64,000 nucleotides of DNA. Origin: Thalassotalea loyana. GTDB taxonomy: Bacteria; Pseudomonadota; Gammaproteobacteria; Enterobacterales; Alteromonadaceae. The position numbers and the translations under genes were made by a program. Under the pieces are notes generated by a model. It did not search any database and had not been told where the DNA came from. It saw only the letters and a program-made list of their open reading frames with translations. Location of the stretch: the NCBI RefSeq assembly GCF_030161435.1, contig NZ_BSSV01000006.1, positions 248,001 through 312,000 of the forward strand. The letters are read 5' to 3'. Shown one piece after another: positions 27,514 to 36,970 of the stretch; positions within the stretch are counted from its first letter, which is position 1; each line of letters begins with the position of its first letter.

Positions 27514-28497
27514 ATGTCAAACTACGTTATATGTGCAATGTACAAATTTGTTGCACTTGAAGATTATCAAGAAATCCGCGATCCATTATTAAAGACAATG
27601 GAATCTTTAAATATCTGCGGAACACTTCTGCTAGCCAAAGAAGGTATCAATGGCACAATTGCAGGTTCGCGCGAGTCTGTTGATGCACTTGTCGCCTACT
27701 TAAAACAAGACGAACGTTTCGCTGGTCTATCTTACAAAGAATCTTATTCAGAAGAAAAGCCGTTTAAACGCTGTAAAGTAAAACTGAAAAAAGAAATTGT
27801 TACTATGGGCGTTGAAGGTATAGATCCTCGCCACGTAGTTGGAACTTATGTGCAACCTAAAGATTGGAATGCGCTGATTTCTGATCCTGATGTTGTCCTG
27901 GTTGATACCCGTAATGACTACGAAGTGGATATCGGTACGTTTGAATATGCGGTAGATCCAAAAACAAAAACGTTCCGTGAGTTTCCAGACTACGTTAAAG
28001 ACCACATGGATCCGAAGAAGCAAAAGAAAGTCGCAATGTTTTGTACTGGTGGCATCCGTTGTGAAAAGTCTACTGCTTACATGAAAGAACAAGGCTTTGA
28101 AGAAGTCTACCATTTAGAAGGTGGTATTCTTAAGTATTTAGAAGAAGTACCAGAAGAAGAAAGCCTATGGAAAGGTGAGTGTTTCGTTTTTGATGATCGT
28201 GTGACGGTAGACCATCAACTCAATGCTGGCAAGTACGATCAATGTCACGCTTGTCGCATGCCAATTCTTGAAGAAGATAAGCAACGCAAAGAATATCAAA
28301 AAGGTGTGAGCTGTCATCACTGTATTGATAGCGTAACCGATGAACAACGCGCTCGTTATGCTGAACGTGAAAAACAAATGGAATTAGCGAAAAAGCGTGG
28401 TGAATCACACATTGGTAGCGATGCAGCAGCAGTTATCGCGAAGCGAAAGCAAACCAAAAAAGCGAAGATTCAATCTCAACAAGAACAAAACAAGTAA
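27514..28497 (+). CDS. trhO: tRNA uridine(34) hydroxylase TrhO (rhodanese-like)
   Basis: A 327-residue YceA/TrhO protein. It has an N-terminal acylphosphatase-like domain ([11 protein letters not shown]), a rhodanese domain with the active Cys177 in [11 protein letters not shown], and a C-terminal Cys-rich part (CHACRMP, CHHC). It catalyses oxygen-dependent 5-hydroxylation of uridine 34 in a subset of tRNAs. AGGA lies before the ATG. A basic tail completes the protein; the gene ends in a strong terminator. Confidence 0.94.
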   Translation: MSNYVICAMYKFVALEDYQEIRDPLLKTMESLNICGTLLLAKEGINGTIAGSRESVDALVAYLKQDERFAGLSYKESYSEEKPFKRCKVKLKKEIVTMGVEGIDPRHVVGTYVQPKDWNALISDPDVVLVDTRNDYEVDIGTFEYAVDPKTKTFREFPDYVKDHMDPKKQKKVAMFCTGGIRCEKSTAYMKEQGFEEVYHLEGGILKYLEEVPEEESLWKGECFVFDDRVTVDHQLNAGKYDQCHACRMPILEEDKQRKEYQKGVSCHHCIDSVTDEQRARYAEREKQMELAKKRGESHIGSDAAAVIAKRKQTKKAKIQSQQEQNK

Positions 28498-28516
28498 ATA
28501 GTTTTGTTTTTTGCGA

Positions 28517-28547
28517 TAAAAAGGCTTCATTTCATGAAGCCTTTTTT
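28517..28547. terminator. Terminator shared by trhO and the convergent small gene
   Basis: AAAAAGGCTTCAT/ATGAAGCCTTTTTT hairpin with T-runs on both strands. Confidence 0.9.
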
Positions 28548-28563
28548 GATACTAACTAGATGA

Positions 28564-28800
28564 CTAGTCATCCAAACCAAAGTGTCGTCCTAAATTGTAG
28601 GCTTTGGCTTGTTCACGAACCGCATCAATATCCATGTCAACACTCGCAACGGCAAACAATTTAAAAATGATTGCAAGCTCATGGGTTGTTATGTCTTCTT
28701 GAGGATCAAACATTGTCGCCACTTTTTGCACTAATGTTTCCCTTACGTCTTCATGCGCCTTTTGTTCTTCTTTCTCTCTTAATACATCGAATAAACTCAT
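28564..28800 (-). CDS. Conserved small protein of unknown function
   Basis: A 78-residue soluble, acidic protein, probably all-helical, ending HFGLDD. I do not recognise the family. AAGGA precedes the ATG, and the gene is followed by a terminator, which supports it as real. It lies 52 bases downstream of the RND permease gene on the same strand, so it could be read from that operon, though nothing in its sequence points to efflux. Confidence 0.72.
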   Translation of the reverse strand: MSLFDVLREKEEQKAHEDVRETLVQKVATMFDPQEDITTHELAIIFKLFAVASVDMDIDAVREQAKAYNLGRHFGLDD

Positions 28801-28852
28801 AATAAATCCTTAGTAGCGCACTCAGCCTATATAAAACCGAGTGCTTGGCAAA

Positions 28853-31800
28853 TTACTCCAATGAACCTTCTGCTTCAATATCTGCAAGTTTGCGATATTT
28901 CACACGATAGATAAGCATGTAGAACACAGGAACAGCGAACAAGATTAAGAACGTTGCAACCGCTAAACCAACCATCATAGAACCGGCCATCGCCGCAAAG
29001 AAAGCATCTTTGAGTAAAGGGATCATGCCCAAGATTGCAGCTATCGCGGTTAACGATACCGGTCGAACCCTTGATACCGCGCCATCAAAGATCGCTTTAT
29101 AATCTTCAGCGCCTTTATCTTGATAGATTGTAATTTGATCGACCAAAACAATGCCATTACGACACATCATCCCCGTTAAACTTAGCGCGCCTAACAATGC
29201 CATGAACGTAAATGGCATATTAAAGGCGAGTAGTCCGCCAACGACACCGATGATAGATAAAGGAACAACGAACCAAATCACTAAGCCTTTCTTCAACGAG
29301 TTGAAGAGGATAATTGTTAGAATGAACATAATTAAATAACCGGCTGGAATAGAGCTAAATACCGAGGCCTTTGCATTCGTGGATTTCTCAAACTTACCAC
29401 CCCACTCCATTGAGTAGCCTACAGGAAGATTTTGCTCAAATTCTTGTGCAGCAGGTAACATTAATCGACGAACGGAAGCAGATGTTGCATCACCTGTCAC
29501 ATCATAATCAGCCATTACGGTAATCGTACGAACACGGTTGCGGCGATTAATAAATGCGTCCTCAAAGGTCGTTTCAAACCCATCGACTACTTGTGAAATT
29601 GGCACGAATCCTTGCTTAACTGGGCTCCATATATTGAGCTCACCTAGATTAGATAGTGTTACCCTTTGCTCCTCTGGCGGACGAGCTACAACTGGCAGTA
29701 CGTCGGTTCCTTCTTTAAACTTACCAATCGTTCGGCCAGAGAAATTTGCTAGAATCGTTTGATCGAGATGTTTTTTCGTAATACCTAAGCGACGAGCCTT
29801 AACCTCGTTGAACAAAGGACGAATAACTTTAGAGCGTTCAAACCAATCATCACGAATTGACTCAGCTCCAGGAGCCGCACGCATAAACGTTTTAGCTTGT
29901 TCAGATAACTGACGCAAGACGACAGGATCTGGTCCATAGATGCGTAACTCGATTGCCCCCGGTGTTTGTGGGCCCACTGAATAACGCTTTGGTGTTATTT
30001 GTAAAGCAGGGAATTTAGCAGGTGCGTCTCGTCGTAACTTCTTGATCACTTCGACAACATCATCTGGTGTTTTCGTAGAAACAATGAGGTTTGCATAGTT
30101 GTCATATTGTTTCTCAGGCTTGTAAGAAAGCATGAAGCGAACATGACCACCACCAATCGCTGCCGTTGTTTGCGTCACTTCCTCATATTCGAGTAGAAAC
30201 TTCTCAAATTCGTTTACTTTATCTTTCATAGTACGGATATCAGTACCAAAACCATCACGCACATCTAATTGAAATTGAGCAATTGTTGATGGGGGAAAGA
30301 ATTCAGGCTTAACCAACTTGAATGATTTAGCTGAAATAACTAGTGCAGCAATTAACAGGAAAGTAAAAACCCAAGGAAAACGCATACACTTGTCAAGTAA
30401 CCACTTGAAACCAACAAAAATGAAACCACCGTAGGGGTCGTGATCACCATGCGCTTCAGCATGGCCATCGAATTCACCGTCTTTGTAAAAAATTTCACAG
30501 AAATATGGCGTAATCGTCACCGCGGTTATCCAGCTCAAAAATAGTGAATACAATAGTACCCAGAACAATGAACCGACAATTTCACCCGTGTTGTCTGGCG
30601 ACAATCCAATTGGTGCGAAAGCGATAATTGCGATCACAGTTGCTGCAAGTAACGGGTACTGTGTTTGCTTAACAATCGCAATCATTGAGTCCCACTTTGA
30701 CTTGCCTTTTTCCATGCCTATTATCAAACCTTCAACAACAACAATGGCGTTGTCAATGAGCATACCCAAGGCAATAATCAATGCGCCTAAAGAAATACGT
30801 TGGAGCTGTATACCGTGCATTTCCATTAAGATGAAGGTACCGGAAATGGTAACAACTAAAATAAAACTGATTAACAAACCTGCTTTACGGCCCATCGTAA
30901 ATAATAGTGTGAAGAATATGATGACACACGCTTCTAATAGATTACCTAAAAAGCCTTTAACTGAGTTATCTACGCGCTCCGGCTGATTATATACAAACTC
31001 ATAATCGATACCGTGAGGACGCATTTCTTCAAGTTCATCCATTCGTGCCTGAACCGCTTTACCAACAGTGACAACATTTACACCAGGCGCGAATGATATT
31101 CCCATTGAAATCGCTTCTTGACCGTTGATTGTGATGTAATTTGAAGGCTTGTCTTTGAATCCTTTGTAAACGTTTGCTACGTCAGAAAGGTAAAGGATAG
31201 TTTGAGAACCTGTCGGTGAAACAATGATGTTCTTCAAATCATCAATCGTTTGAAACTCACCGGTTGGGTGGAAGCGAATAATCTCTTCGCCAATATGAAC
31301 GTCACCTGCGTTTGAAATACTGTCTTGGTTTTTAATCGCATTAGCAACATTATTAAAAGTTAAGCCTTGATTCGCGACTTTAGAGCGATCAATTTCAATA
31401 AAAATTTGTTCAGGTTGCTCACCTTTCGTCGCAACTTTACCTACGCCAGGCACAAGCAATAACTCACGTTTAATCAGCTCAACGTACTCACTCACTTTAT
31501 CCAACGAGTATCCGTCTGCGTATACTTGCATCATCATGCCGTAAACGTCACCAAAGTCGTCATTAACTATCGGTTTAGAAGCGCCAGGTGGTAAAAAGCT
31601 AGAAGCGTCGTTTACTTTTCGGCGCAAATCATCCCAAAATTGTTGAACGTCTTTCTTTTGAGCATCTCTAGGCAAATTGAAAGAGATATATGAATAGCCT
31701 TTACTTGAAAACGACTCGATATAATCAATCATTTTCATGTTCTGAAGACCTGTTTCCAGGACGTGGGTAACTTCCTCTTCTACTTGTTGAGCAGAAGCTC

Positions 31801-31990
31801 CGGGATAAAGCGTAACAACAATTGCGTTTTTCACTGTGAAATCCGGGTCTTCTAGTTGACCCAGTTTTAAAAAGCTATTGATGCCCCCGAATAGCAGAAT
31901 CAACGTAACCATCCACGCGATTACGCCATTTCTCATAAAGAAGCCAGCGACGCCACCTCCAAGAGGTAATTGTGCGGTAGAATTACTCAT
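28853..31990 (-). CDS. RND efflux transporter permease (HAE1/AcrB-like)
   Basis: A 1045-residue RND permease with the usual two halves: TM1 near 18-37, large periplasmic loops, TM clusters about 345-510 and 870-1030. The motif LGMLIDNAIVVVEG in TM4 holds the proton-relay Asp. A conserved second-half GALSLTGMMCRNGIVLVD stretch is present. It works with the adaptor encoded just upstream (three-base gap). No outer-membrane factor gene is nearby, so it probably borrows TolC. It is distinct from AcrB itself and closer to the simpler HAE1 pumps; the substrate is unknown. Confidence 0.93.
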   Translation of the reverse strand: MSNSTAQLPLGGGVAGFFMRNGVIAWMVTLILLFGGINSFLKLGQLEDPDFTVKNAIVVTLYPGASAQQVEEEVTHVLETGLQNMKMIDYIESFSSKGYSYISFNLPRDAQKKDVQQFWDDLRRKVNDASSFLPPGASKPIVNDDFGDVYGMMMQVYADGYSLDKVSEYVELIKRELLLVPGVGKVATKGEQPEQIFIEIDRSKVANQGLTFNNVANAIKNQDSISNAGDVHIGEEIIRFHPTGEFQTIDDLKNIIVSPTGSQTILYLSDVANVYKGFKDKPSNYITINGQEAISMGISFAPGVNVVTVGKAVQARMDELEEMRPHGIDYEFVYNQPERVDNSVKGFLGNLLEACVIIFFTLLFTMGRKAGLLISFILVVTISGTFILMEMHGIQLQRISLGALIIALGMLIDNAIVVVEGLIIGMEKGKSKWDSMIAIVKQTQYPLLAATVIAIIAFAPIGLSPDNTGEIVGSLFWVLLYSLFLSWITAVTITPYFCEIFYKDGEFDGHAEAHGDHDPYGGFIFVGFKWLLDKCMRFPWVFTFLLIAALVISAKSFKLVKPEFFPPSTIAQFQLDVRDGFGTDIRTMKDKVNEFEKFLLEYEEVTQTTAAIGGGHVRFMLSYKPEKQYDNYANLIVSTKTPDDVVEVIKKLRRDAPAKFPALQITPKRYSVGPQTPGAIELRIYGPDPVVLRQLSEQAKTFMRAAPGAESIRDDWFERSKVIRPLFNEVKARRLGITKKHLDQTILANFSGRTIGKFKEGTDVLPVVARPPEEQRVTLSNLGELNIWSPVKQGFVPISQVVDGFETTFEDAFINRRNRVRTITVMADYDVTGDATSASVRRLMLPAAQEFEQNLPVGYSMEWGGKFEKSTNAKASVFSSIPAGYLIMFILTIILFNSLKKGLVIWFVVPLSIIGVVGGLLAFNMPFTFMALLGALSLTGMMCRNGIVLVDQITIYQDKGAEDYKAIFDGAVSRVRPVSLTAIAAILGMIPLLKDAFFAAMAGSMMVGLAVATFLILFAVPVFYMLIYRVKYRKLADIEAEGSLE

Positions 31991-31993
31991 AGA

Positions 31994-33115
31994 CTAGATA
32001 CCTCTTTGCTTAGTCCACTGACGCACCGTAGTGTTTTCAAGTAACGAGTGAACACCAGCAGCAGCGATAACATCGCCCGCAGCTAAACCACTCGTCACCT
32101 TAATACCTTGGTCTGTTAAGTCGCCAATAGTGACTAACTGTTGATTTACCTTCATTGTTTCCTGGTCAATTTTCCATACCGCGAACTGTTTTTTGGCGGG
32201 ATCTACGTTTGGTGGAGAAAAAACTGACTCAACAGGTACGAGTGCATATGGATTTAAACCTTCTAACACTTGGTCAAGTTCAATTCTTACGTTCGCGGTC
32301 ATTCCTGATACGACATTGATACCTTGCGGATTTTTCATCGTAAGTACCACATTGTACGAACGTGATTTCGGATCTGGTGTTTTATCCATCTCCTTAAATT
32401 CAGCGGTGAAAACCTTACTCTTGTGCGATGGCGAAGACGTAAATGTAATCTCTGGTTTATAGGAAGCAGCATTATTTTTAATACGGCTTAAGATTGACTC
32501 AGGCAATTGGAATGAAATGTCGATGCCATCTTGAGATTGAATATTGACGATTGGCTTCGATTGCGCCAACAGGTTTGGGATCATTTCGCGATTTTCTACA
32601 TTAACCTTAGAAATTACACCATCGTAAGGTGCCGTCAGCACAGTGTATTTCAAGTTATTTTCAGCAGCATCTAATGAAGCTTTTGATAGTGCTAATTGAG
32701 CAGCGGCCATGTCGTAATCAGCTTGAGAAGTTAACTCTAGATTCAACATGCGCTCTTGGCGGTCAAACGTTTTTTGCGCCAAATCGTATGCGGCTTGTGC
32801 TTCGTTTACTTTAACTTTGAAATCTGTCGGATCAATTCGTGCGATAACATCGCCTTTTTCAACCGTTGAGCCCGCGACGACATTCACTTCAACAAGTTCA
32901 CCACCTACTCGAAAAGCTAGGTCTGACTCCTCTGATGGAGCGACTAACGCAGGAAAGTTTTGAATATATTGGCTAGAAGCTGAGGTAATTGTAAAGAATT
33001 CAACAGGGCGCACGACTTCTCGCACAACCTCTTGTTTTTCCTCACCACACCCTACTAATCCGGCCATAGAGACAGCTACAAAAACAGCTGACAATAGTCT
33101 CGGTGTTGCTTTCAT
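31994..33115 (-). CDS. RND periplasmic adaptor subunit (membrane fusion lipoprotein)
   Basis: A 373-residue HlyD/AcrA-like adaptor with a lipoprotein signal (lipobox LVGC, Cys about 23). A lipoyl half-motif (VVAGSTVEKGDVIARIDP), a coiled-coil hairpin (about 95-150, AQAAYDLAQKTFDRQE), the second lipoyl half (YTVLTAPYDGVISKV) and beta-barrel domains follow. It joins the permease to an outer-membrane channel. AAGG lies before the ATG. The 248-base upstream region shows no adjacent regulator gene. Confidence 0.92.
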   Translation of the reverse strand: MKATPRLLSAVFVAVSMAGLVGCGEEKQEVVREVVRPVEFFTITSASSQYIQNFPALVAPSEESDLAFRVGGELVEVNVVAGSTVEKGDVIARIDPTDFKVKVNEAQAAYDLAQKTFDRQERMLNLELTSQADYDMAAAQLALSKASLDAAENNLKYTVLTAPYDGVISKVNVENREMIPNLLAQSKPIVNIQSQDGIDISFQLPESILSRIKNNAASYKPEITFTSSPSHKSKVFTAEFKEMDKTPDPKSRSYNVVLTMKNPQGINVVSGMTANVRIELDQVLEGLNPYALVPVESVFSPPNVDPAKKQFAVWKIDQETMKVNQQLVTIGDLTDQGIKVTSGLAAGDVIAAAGVHSLLENTTVRQWTKQRGI

Positions 33116-33363
33116 TTTTTACCTTCCAATTGTTTATTAAATAGTGTTAACGGCGCTAGGATAGGCTTTAAAACAACGCTATTCGAACCAATCGAGGTAA
33201 AAGTTTGTTATTTTTTGTAGGGTAGAATGGTGGCTAACTTTAACGTATCAAATGAAGTGTACAAACAACACGATGAAGGGTCTAAAAATTGTTACAAGAT
33301 ATGGCAAATGACGACATTAACATAGCGCTAACATCGCCATAAATAAAGGCTTACAGACGTAAT

Positions 33364-33522
33364 TTACTTAAACACACAATGTTTTGTGTAGTCTGCTGCT
33401 TCGTTTGCAGTCCAATCACCTTTTGGCTTTTCATCCATCATTTTGCACCACTTTTCACTACCTACTTCAGGTGTACACGCAGCTAAAAAGATGACAGAGA
33501 TCAATGTTAATACTCGCTTCAT
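33364..33522 (-). CDS. Small DUF3012-type lipoprotein
   Basis: A 52-residue lipoprotein: signal peptide with lipobox LAAC (Cys about 16), then a short domain with EKWCKMMDEKPKGDW and TKHC, i.e. two further cysteines, in the style of DUF3012. The ATG at 33522 is supported by AAAGGA upstream; a longer in-frame start would destroy the signal peptide. Function unknown. Confidence 0.83.
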   Translation of the reverse strand: MKRVLTLISVIFLAACTPEVGSEKWCKMMDEKPKGDWTANEAADYTKHCVFK

Positions 33523-33672
33523 ATCGCTTCCTTTAAATCGATTAACAGAAAGTAACGTAAGATAACACAATGTCTACGTGAAATATAACTTATCACCTAT
33601 ACTATTAAACATAATTAAAAATTACCTTTTTCTGCTCGTAAAACACTGAAACATAAAAATATTAAGGCTGTT

Positions 33673-35802
33673 ATGAAAAAGATACCTTTGTCTATTCAAA
33701 TCATTTTAGCGATTATACTAGGACTTAGTGGCGGACTGTATTTTACCGGCATGCCTGCAATTATTGGGCAAGTTGCAGATAGCTTTTTAGCATTGCTTCA
33801 GCTAACAGCTATTCCATATATTTCACTCTCAATTATCATTGGGGTTTGTCAACTTAATGCAAAAGAAGCCAAGTGGGCGTTACAACCTGCCCTACTTTCA
33901 TTGTTATTGATTGCAGCCATCATTTTATTGTTTATTTTTAGCGCGCCGCTGGCTTTTCCAAATTGGCAAAATGCAGAATTTTACAGTGCTAATACAATCA
34001 ATACACCGGAGCCAGTGTCACTGCTATCAATTTTCATTATCAAAAACCCTTTTGAGGCACTTGCCAACGCAAACATACCAGGTGTTGTTTTTTTCAGTTT
34101 CATCTTGGGAATAGGACTCATCCCGTTAAACAACAAACAATCATTAATTGGTACTCTCGAACAATTATTAGAGGGCATCACATACATCAATAAAATCGTT
34201 ATGACGTGGTCACCCGTTGGTATCTTCTGTATTGCATATCGCGCCGTATCGAACTTAGAAGCTCAAACAATTGATGGACTTATCGTTTATCTTATCACCT
34301 CATTCTTGTTGGTCATGATGCTATGTTGGATCGTATTACCTGTCGTTATTTCGATGCTCACTCCGTTTAGTTATCAACAAATCATTAAAGCAACAAGATC
34401 TTCAATGATGGCAGCGTTTGCTACAGGGAGTTTCTTACTGGTCATTCCTAATTTAGTTGAGAAATCAAAAAGTCTTTTCCATCAGTTACATGGCAAGAAT
34501 ACTTCACTTGATAAAGTGCCTGGCATCGTTATCCCTATCTGTTTCAGCATTCCTGTTGGAGGCAAACTACTTGCCATGTTATTCCCTGTATTTGCGGCAT
34601 GGTTTTCTGGGGCAAAAGTGGGTATTTCTGATTACTTTAATTTGATTGTTCAAGGAATACCTCAGCTGTTTTCCTCAACAACCGTCGCGATGCCGAAACT
34701 TCTTGAATCCTTTAACGTATCATCAGCGATGTTTGAGATGTTTTTGATTTCGGAAAACCTGCTAAATGGCAAACTGGTGGCGATGCTTTCTGTTATGAGT
34801 GCGTTTTGTTTAGTGCTCATGATCAGTTCTGCTGTGATAAGGAAAATACGACTCAATTTCAGTCGACTGTTAAGAGCAGGAATTCTCCTGCCAAGCTTAA
34901 GTATTTCGGTTTTCTTATTGTTACGCCTATCATTAGCCTCAATAGACCATCAATACCAAGGCTACGATAACTTTATCGATCGAGACTTAGTATTTAAGAA
35001 TGTCCCTCATCGCATTTTAAAAGCCCCTGAAGCTAACACCGATGTCGATTTATCACAGTCAGTATTAACAAGAATTAATGAACGTGGCTTTTTGCGTGTA
35101 GGCTATTTTAGAGACGATTTACCTTATGCTTTTCACAACAAAGACGGCAAGTTAGTTGGTTTTGATATCTCCATTATGCATCACATTGCCAGTGATTTAG
35201 GCGTTGAACTTGAGTTTGTCCTAATTTTTCGGGACCAAGCAAAGCCCTTGTTAGATTCTGGCTATTTAGACATTACAACAGGCATTCCTGTCATCCCAGA
35301 TAATATGGAAAACTATTCATTATCAATTCCTTACAGTGAGCAAACCGTAGCATTTATTGTTAAAGATGAACGTAGAAGTGAATTTACCAGTTGGCAAAAT
35401 ATTTTAAGTCGTGACGACTTAATCATTGGCGTTCCCGAAACATTTTTCTATAAAGATGCTATCGACAAACATTTCACACAAGGTAAAGCTTGGGAGATAT
35501 CAACGCCAAGGTTATTTTTTAAGGAAAAGTACCAACATATTGATGGTATGTTATTCGGTGCTCCGTCCGCTTCTGGATGGAATTTGTTATACCCGGAATA
35601 CACAGTTGTTGTGCCAACACCTAGGATTGCCCCATTAAGTTTGGCGTTTGCGCTAAATTCAGTGGACCATCAATTCGAACTTTATATCCGTAATTGGATT
35701 CTGATGAAGCAAAAGAATAAAACCATTGATAAGTTATTTAATTATTGGATTGCTGGAAACGCACCTATTGAGTTTTTAGCTATGCCACAAAGCACACAAT
35801 AA
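33673..35802 (+). CDS. DAACS/SDF symporter-like membrane domain fused to a periplasmic SBP_bac_3 domain
   Basis: A 709-residue fusion. Residues 1-395 resemble the dicarboxylate/amino acid:cation symporter fold with about eight TM segments. The canonical SSSGTLP-type hairpin is replaced by FATGSFLLVIP (about 249-259), and the NMDGT motif by CFSIPVGGK (about 290-298), so classic cation and substrate ligands are missing. A further TM (about 404-421) leads to a family-3 solute-binding domain (about 460-695) with the DGKLVGFDISIMHHIA signature. The binding domain has no separate signal, so TM9 must place it in the periplasm. It could be a binding-protein-assisted transporter or a sensor. AAGG precedes the ATG. 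Confidence 0.85.
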   Translation: MKKIPLSIQIILAIILGLSGGLYFTGMPAIIGQVADSFLALLQLTAIPYISLSIIIGVCQLNAKEAKWALQPALLSLLLIAAIILLFIFSAPLAFPNWQNAEFYSANTINTPEPVSLLSIFIIKNPFEALANANIPGVVFFSFILGIGLIPLNNKQSLIGTLEQLLEGITYINKIVMTWSPVGIFCIAYRAVSNLEAQTIDGLIVYLITSFLLVMMLCWIVLPVVISMLTPFSYQQIIKATRSSMMAAFATGSFLLVIPNLVEKSKSLFHQLHGKNTSLDKVPGIVIPICFSIPVGGKLLAMLFPVFAAWFSGAKVGISDYFNLIVQGIPQLFSSTTVAMPKLLESFNVSSAMFEMFLISENLLNGKLVAMLSVMSAFCLVLMISSAVIRKIRLNFSRLLRAGILLPSLSISVFLLLRLSLASIDHQYQGYDNFIDRDLVFKNVPHRILKAPEANTDVDLSQSVLTRINERGFLRVGYFRDDLPYAFHNKDGKLVGFDISIMHHIASDLGVELEFVLIFRDQAKPLLDSGYLDITTGIPVIPDNMENYSLSIPYSEQTVAFIVKDERRSEFTSWQNILSRDDLIIGVPETFFYKDAIDKHFTQGKAWEISTPRLFFKEKYQHIDGMLFGAPSASGWNLLYPEYTVVVPTPRIAPLSLAFALNSVDHQFELYIRNWILMKQKNKTIDKLFNYWIAGNAPIEFLAMPQSTQ

Positions 35803-35868
35803 CATGATGTGTTCAAACAAATTATCACGTACAATAACAAACAACCAATAAAAGCTAAGCCATTGACA

Positions 35869-36243
35869 ATGAAATATTTAATTTCTTTATTGAGTTTATT
35901 GATCTTAACAAGTTGTAGTAGCAACTACACCGTTTCTACTAACCTAGACAAAGAAAATTTCGAAAACTATTTTGCCGTTGGTAAAGTGAAAACATATCAA
36001 ACAGCAAATGAATTACCGAAAGACAACGAGTTCGTAGCAATTGTAGAAGGCAGTTCTTGCCAAACTAAAGCTCACTTGGCTGAGCCAGATGAAGTTGACG
36101 CCAAAAACATGGCTAAACGTAAAGCGAATAAATTAGACGCCAACGCCATTATTTTTTCTGATTGTGTCGTTGTAGAGTCAACAGCTTGTGTTAAAGAAAA
36201 GCTCTGTTATGGTAAGGCCTATAAAGTGATCGTTAATGAGTGA
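35869..36243 (+). CDS. rcsF: RcsF-like outer-membrane stress-sensing lipoprotein
   Basis: A 124-residue lipoprotein (lipobox LTSC, Cys about 16). The mature domain keeps the RcsF pattern with four cysteines: SSC, SDC, STACV and KLCYG, which form the two disulfides of the E. coli protein. RcsF senses envelope damage and signals to the Rcs phosphorelay. The start at 35869 gives a clean signal peptide; an upstream frame start adds 20 unrelated residues. It overlaps trmO by eight bases; rcsF-trmO adjacency is also seen in E. coli. No other rcs genes are in the window. Confidence 0.86.
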   Translation: MKYLISLLSLLILTSCSSNYTVSTNLDKENFENYFAVGKVKTYQTANELPKDNEFVAIVEGSSCQTKAHLAEPDEVDAKNMAKRKANKLDANAIIFSDCVVVESTACVKEKLCYGKAYKVIVNE

Positions 36244-36970
36244 TCTTACTCCATCTGCATTAACCATTGAATATATTGGCAAAGCATACACTCCCTATAA
36301 CGAAAAGTTTGCAATCCCCAGACAACCAGGCATTGTCACTCACGCATCTGGCCATATCGAGTTGTTTGACCAACAACAAGCCTCGCAAATGTTGCAAGGT
36401 ATTGAGCAATATTCGCATATTTGGGTTATCTTTGGTTTTCATGCAACCGCTCCTCACGGGTGGAAGGCTATGGTACGCCCACCTAGACTCGGCGGTAACA
36501 AAAAAATGGGTGTATTAGCGACACGTTCTACCTATAGACCTAACCCGATTGGAATGTCCGTGGTGAAGCTCGATGGCATATCTCAGCGTGAAAGCAAGAC
36601 GTTAATCAATATATCAGGGATGGATTTACTCAATGAAACCCCTATCATAGATATTAAGCCTTATGTCCCCTATGCCGATGCGTTAACAAACGCGACAAGC
36701 AGTTTTGCGCAGGAAGCGGATAGTACTATCAATGTTACTTTTTCAAGCACAGCGCTTAATGCTATTGAGCAATTTGATGCTCAACATAAAAATTTAAAAG
36801 CGTTAATCACTCAGGTATTGGCTCAAGATCCGCGTCCGGCTTATAAAAAAGACCAAGATGACAAAAAACGCTACGGAATGAATTTGTTTCAATTAAATAT
36901 TACTTGGCACATGATAAACAAAACAACCGCGCATGTTTGCAATATAGAACCAGTCAACAATGAAAACTAA
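36236..36970 (+). CDS. trmO: tRNA N6-threonylcarbamoyladenosine(37) N6-methyltransferase TrmO
   Basis: A 244-residue TsaA/YaeB/TrmO protein (E. coli 235) that adds a methyl group to t6A37 of tRNAs reading ACY, using SAM. The family stretches FAIPRQPG, GIEQYSHIWVIFGFH, GVLATRSTYRPNPIG and DIKPYVPYAD are intact, as is the C-terminal PRPAY motif. It overlaps rcsF upstream and the DMT gene downstream by 11 bases, indicating one transcript. Confidence 0.94.
   Translation: MSDLTPSALTIEYIGKAYTPYNEKFAIPRQPGIVTHASGHIELFDQQQASQMLQGIEQYSHIWVIFGFHATAPHGWKAMVRPPRLGGNKKMGVLATRSTYRPNPIGMSVVKLDGISQRESKTLINISGMDLLNETPIIDIKPYVPYADALTNATSSFAQEADSTINVTFSSTALNAIEQFDAQHKNLKALITQVLAQDPRPAYKKDQDDKKRYGMNLFQLNITWHMINKTTAHVCNIEPVNNEN

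Noticed and set aside
28818-28845. GCACTC/GAGTGC hairpin after the RND permease gene
   Set aside because: Short stem, long loop and no T-run; not a credible terminator.
35742-35924. 60-residue minus-strand frame across the rcsF leader
   Set aside because: It overlaps both flanking genes in other frames and has no ribosome site or terminator.
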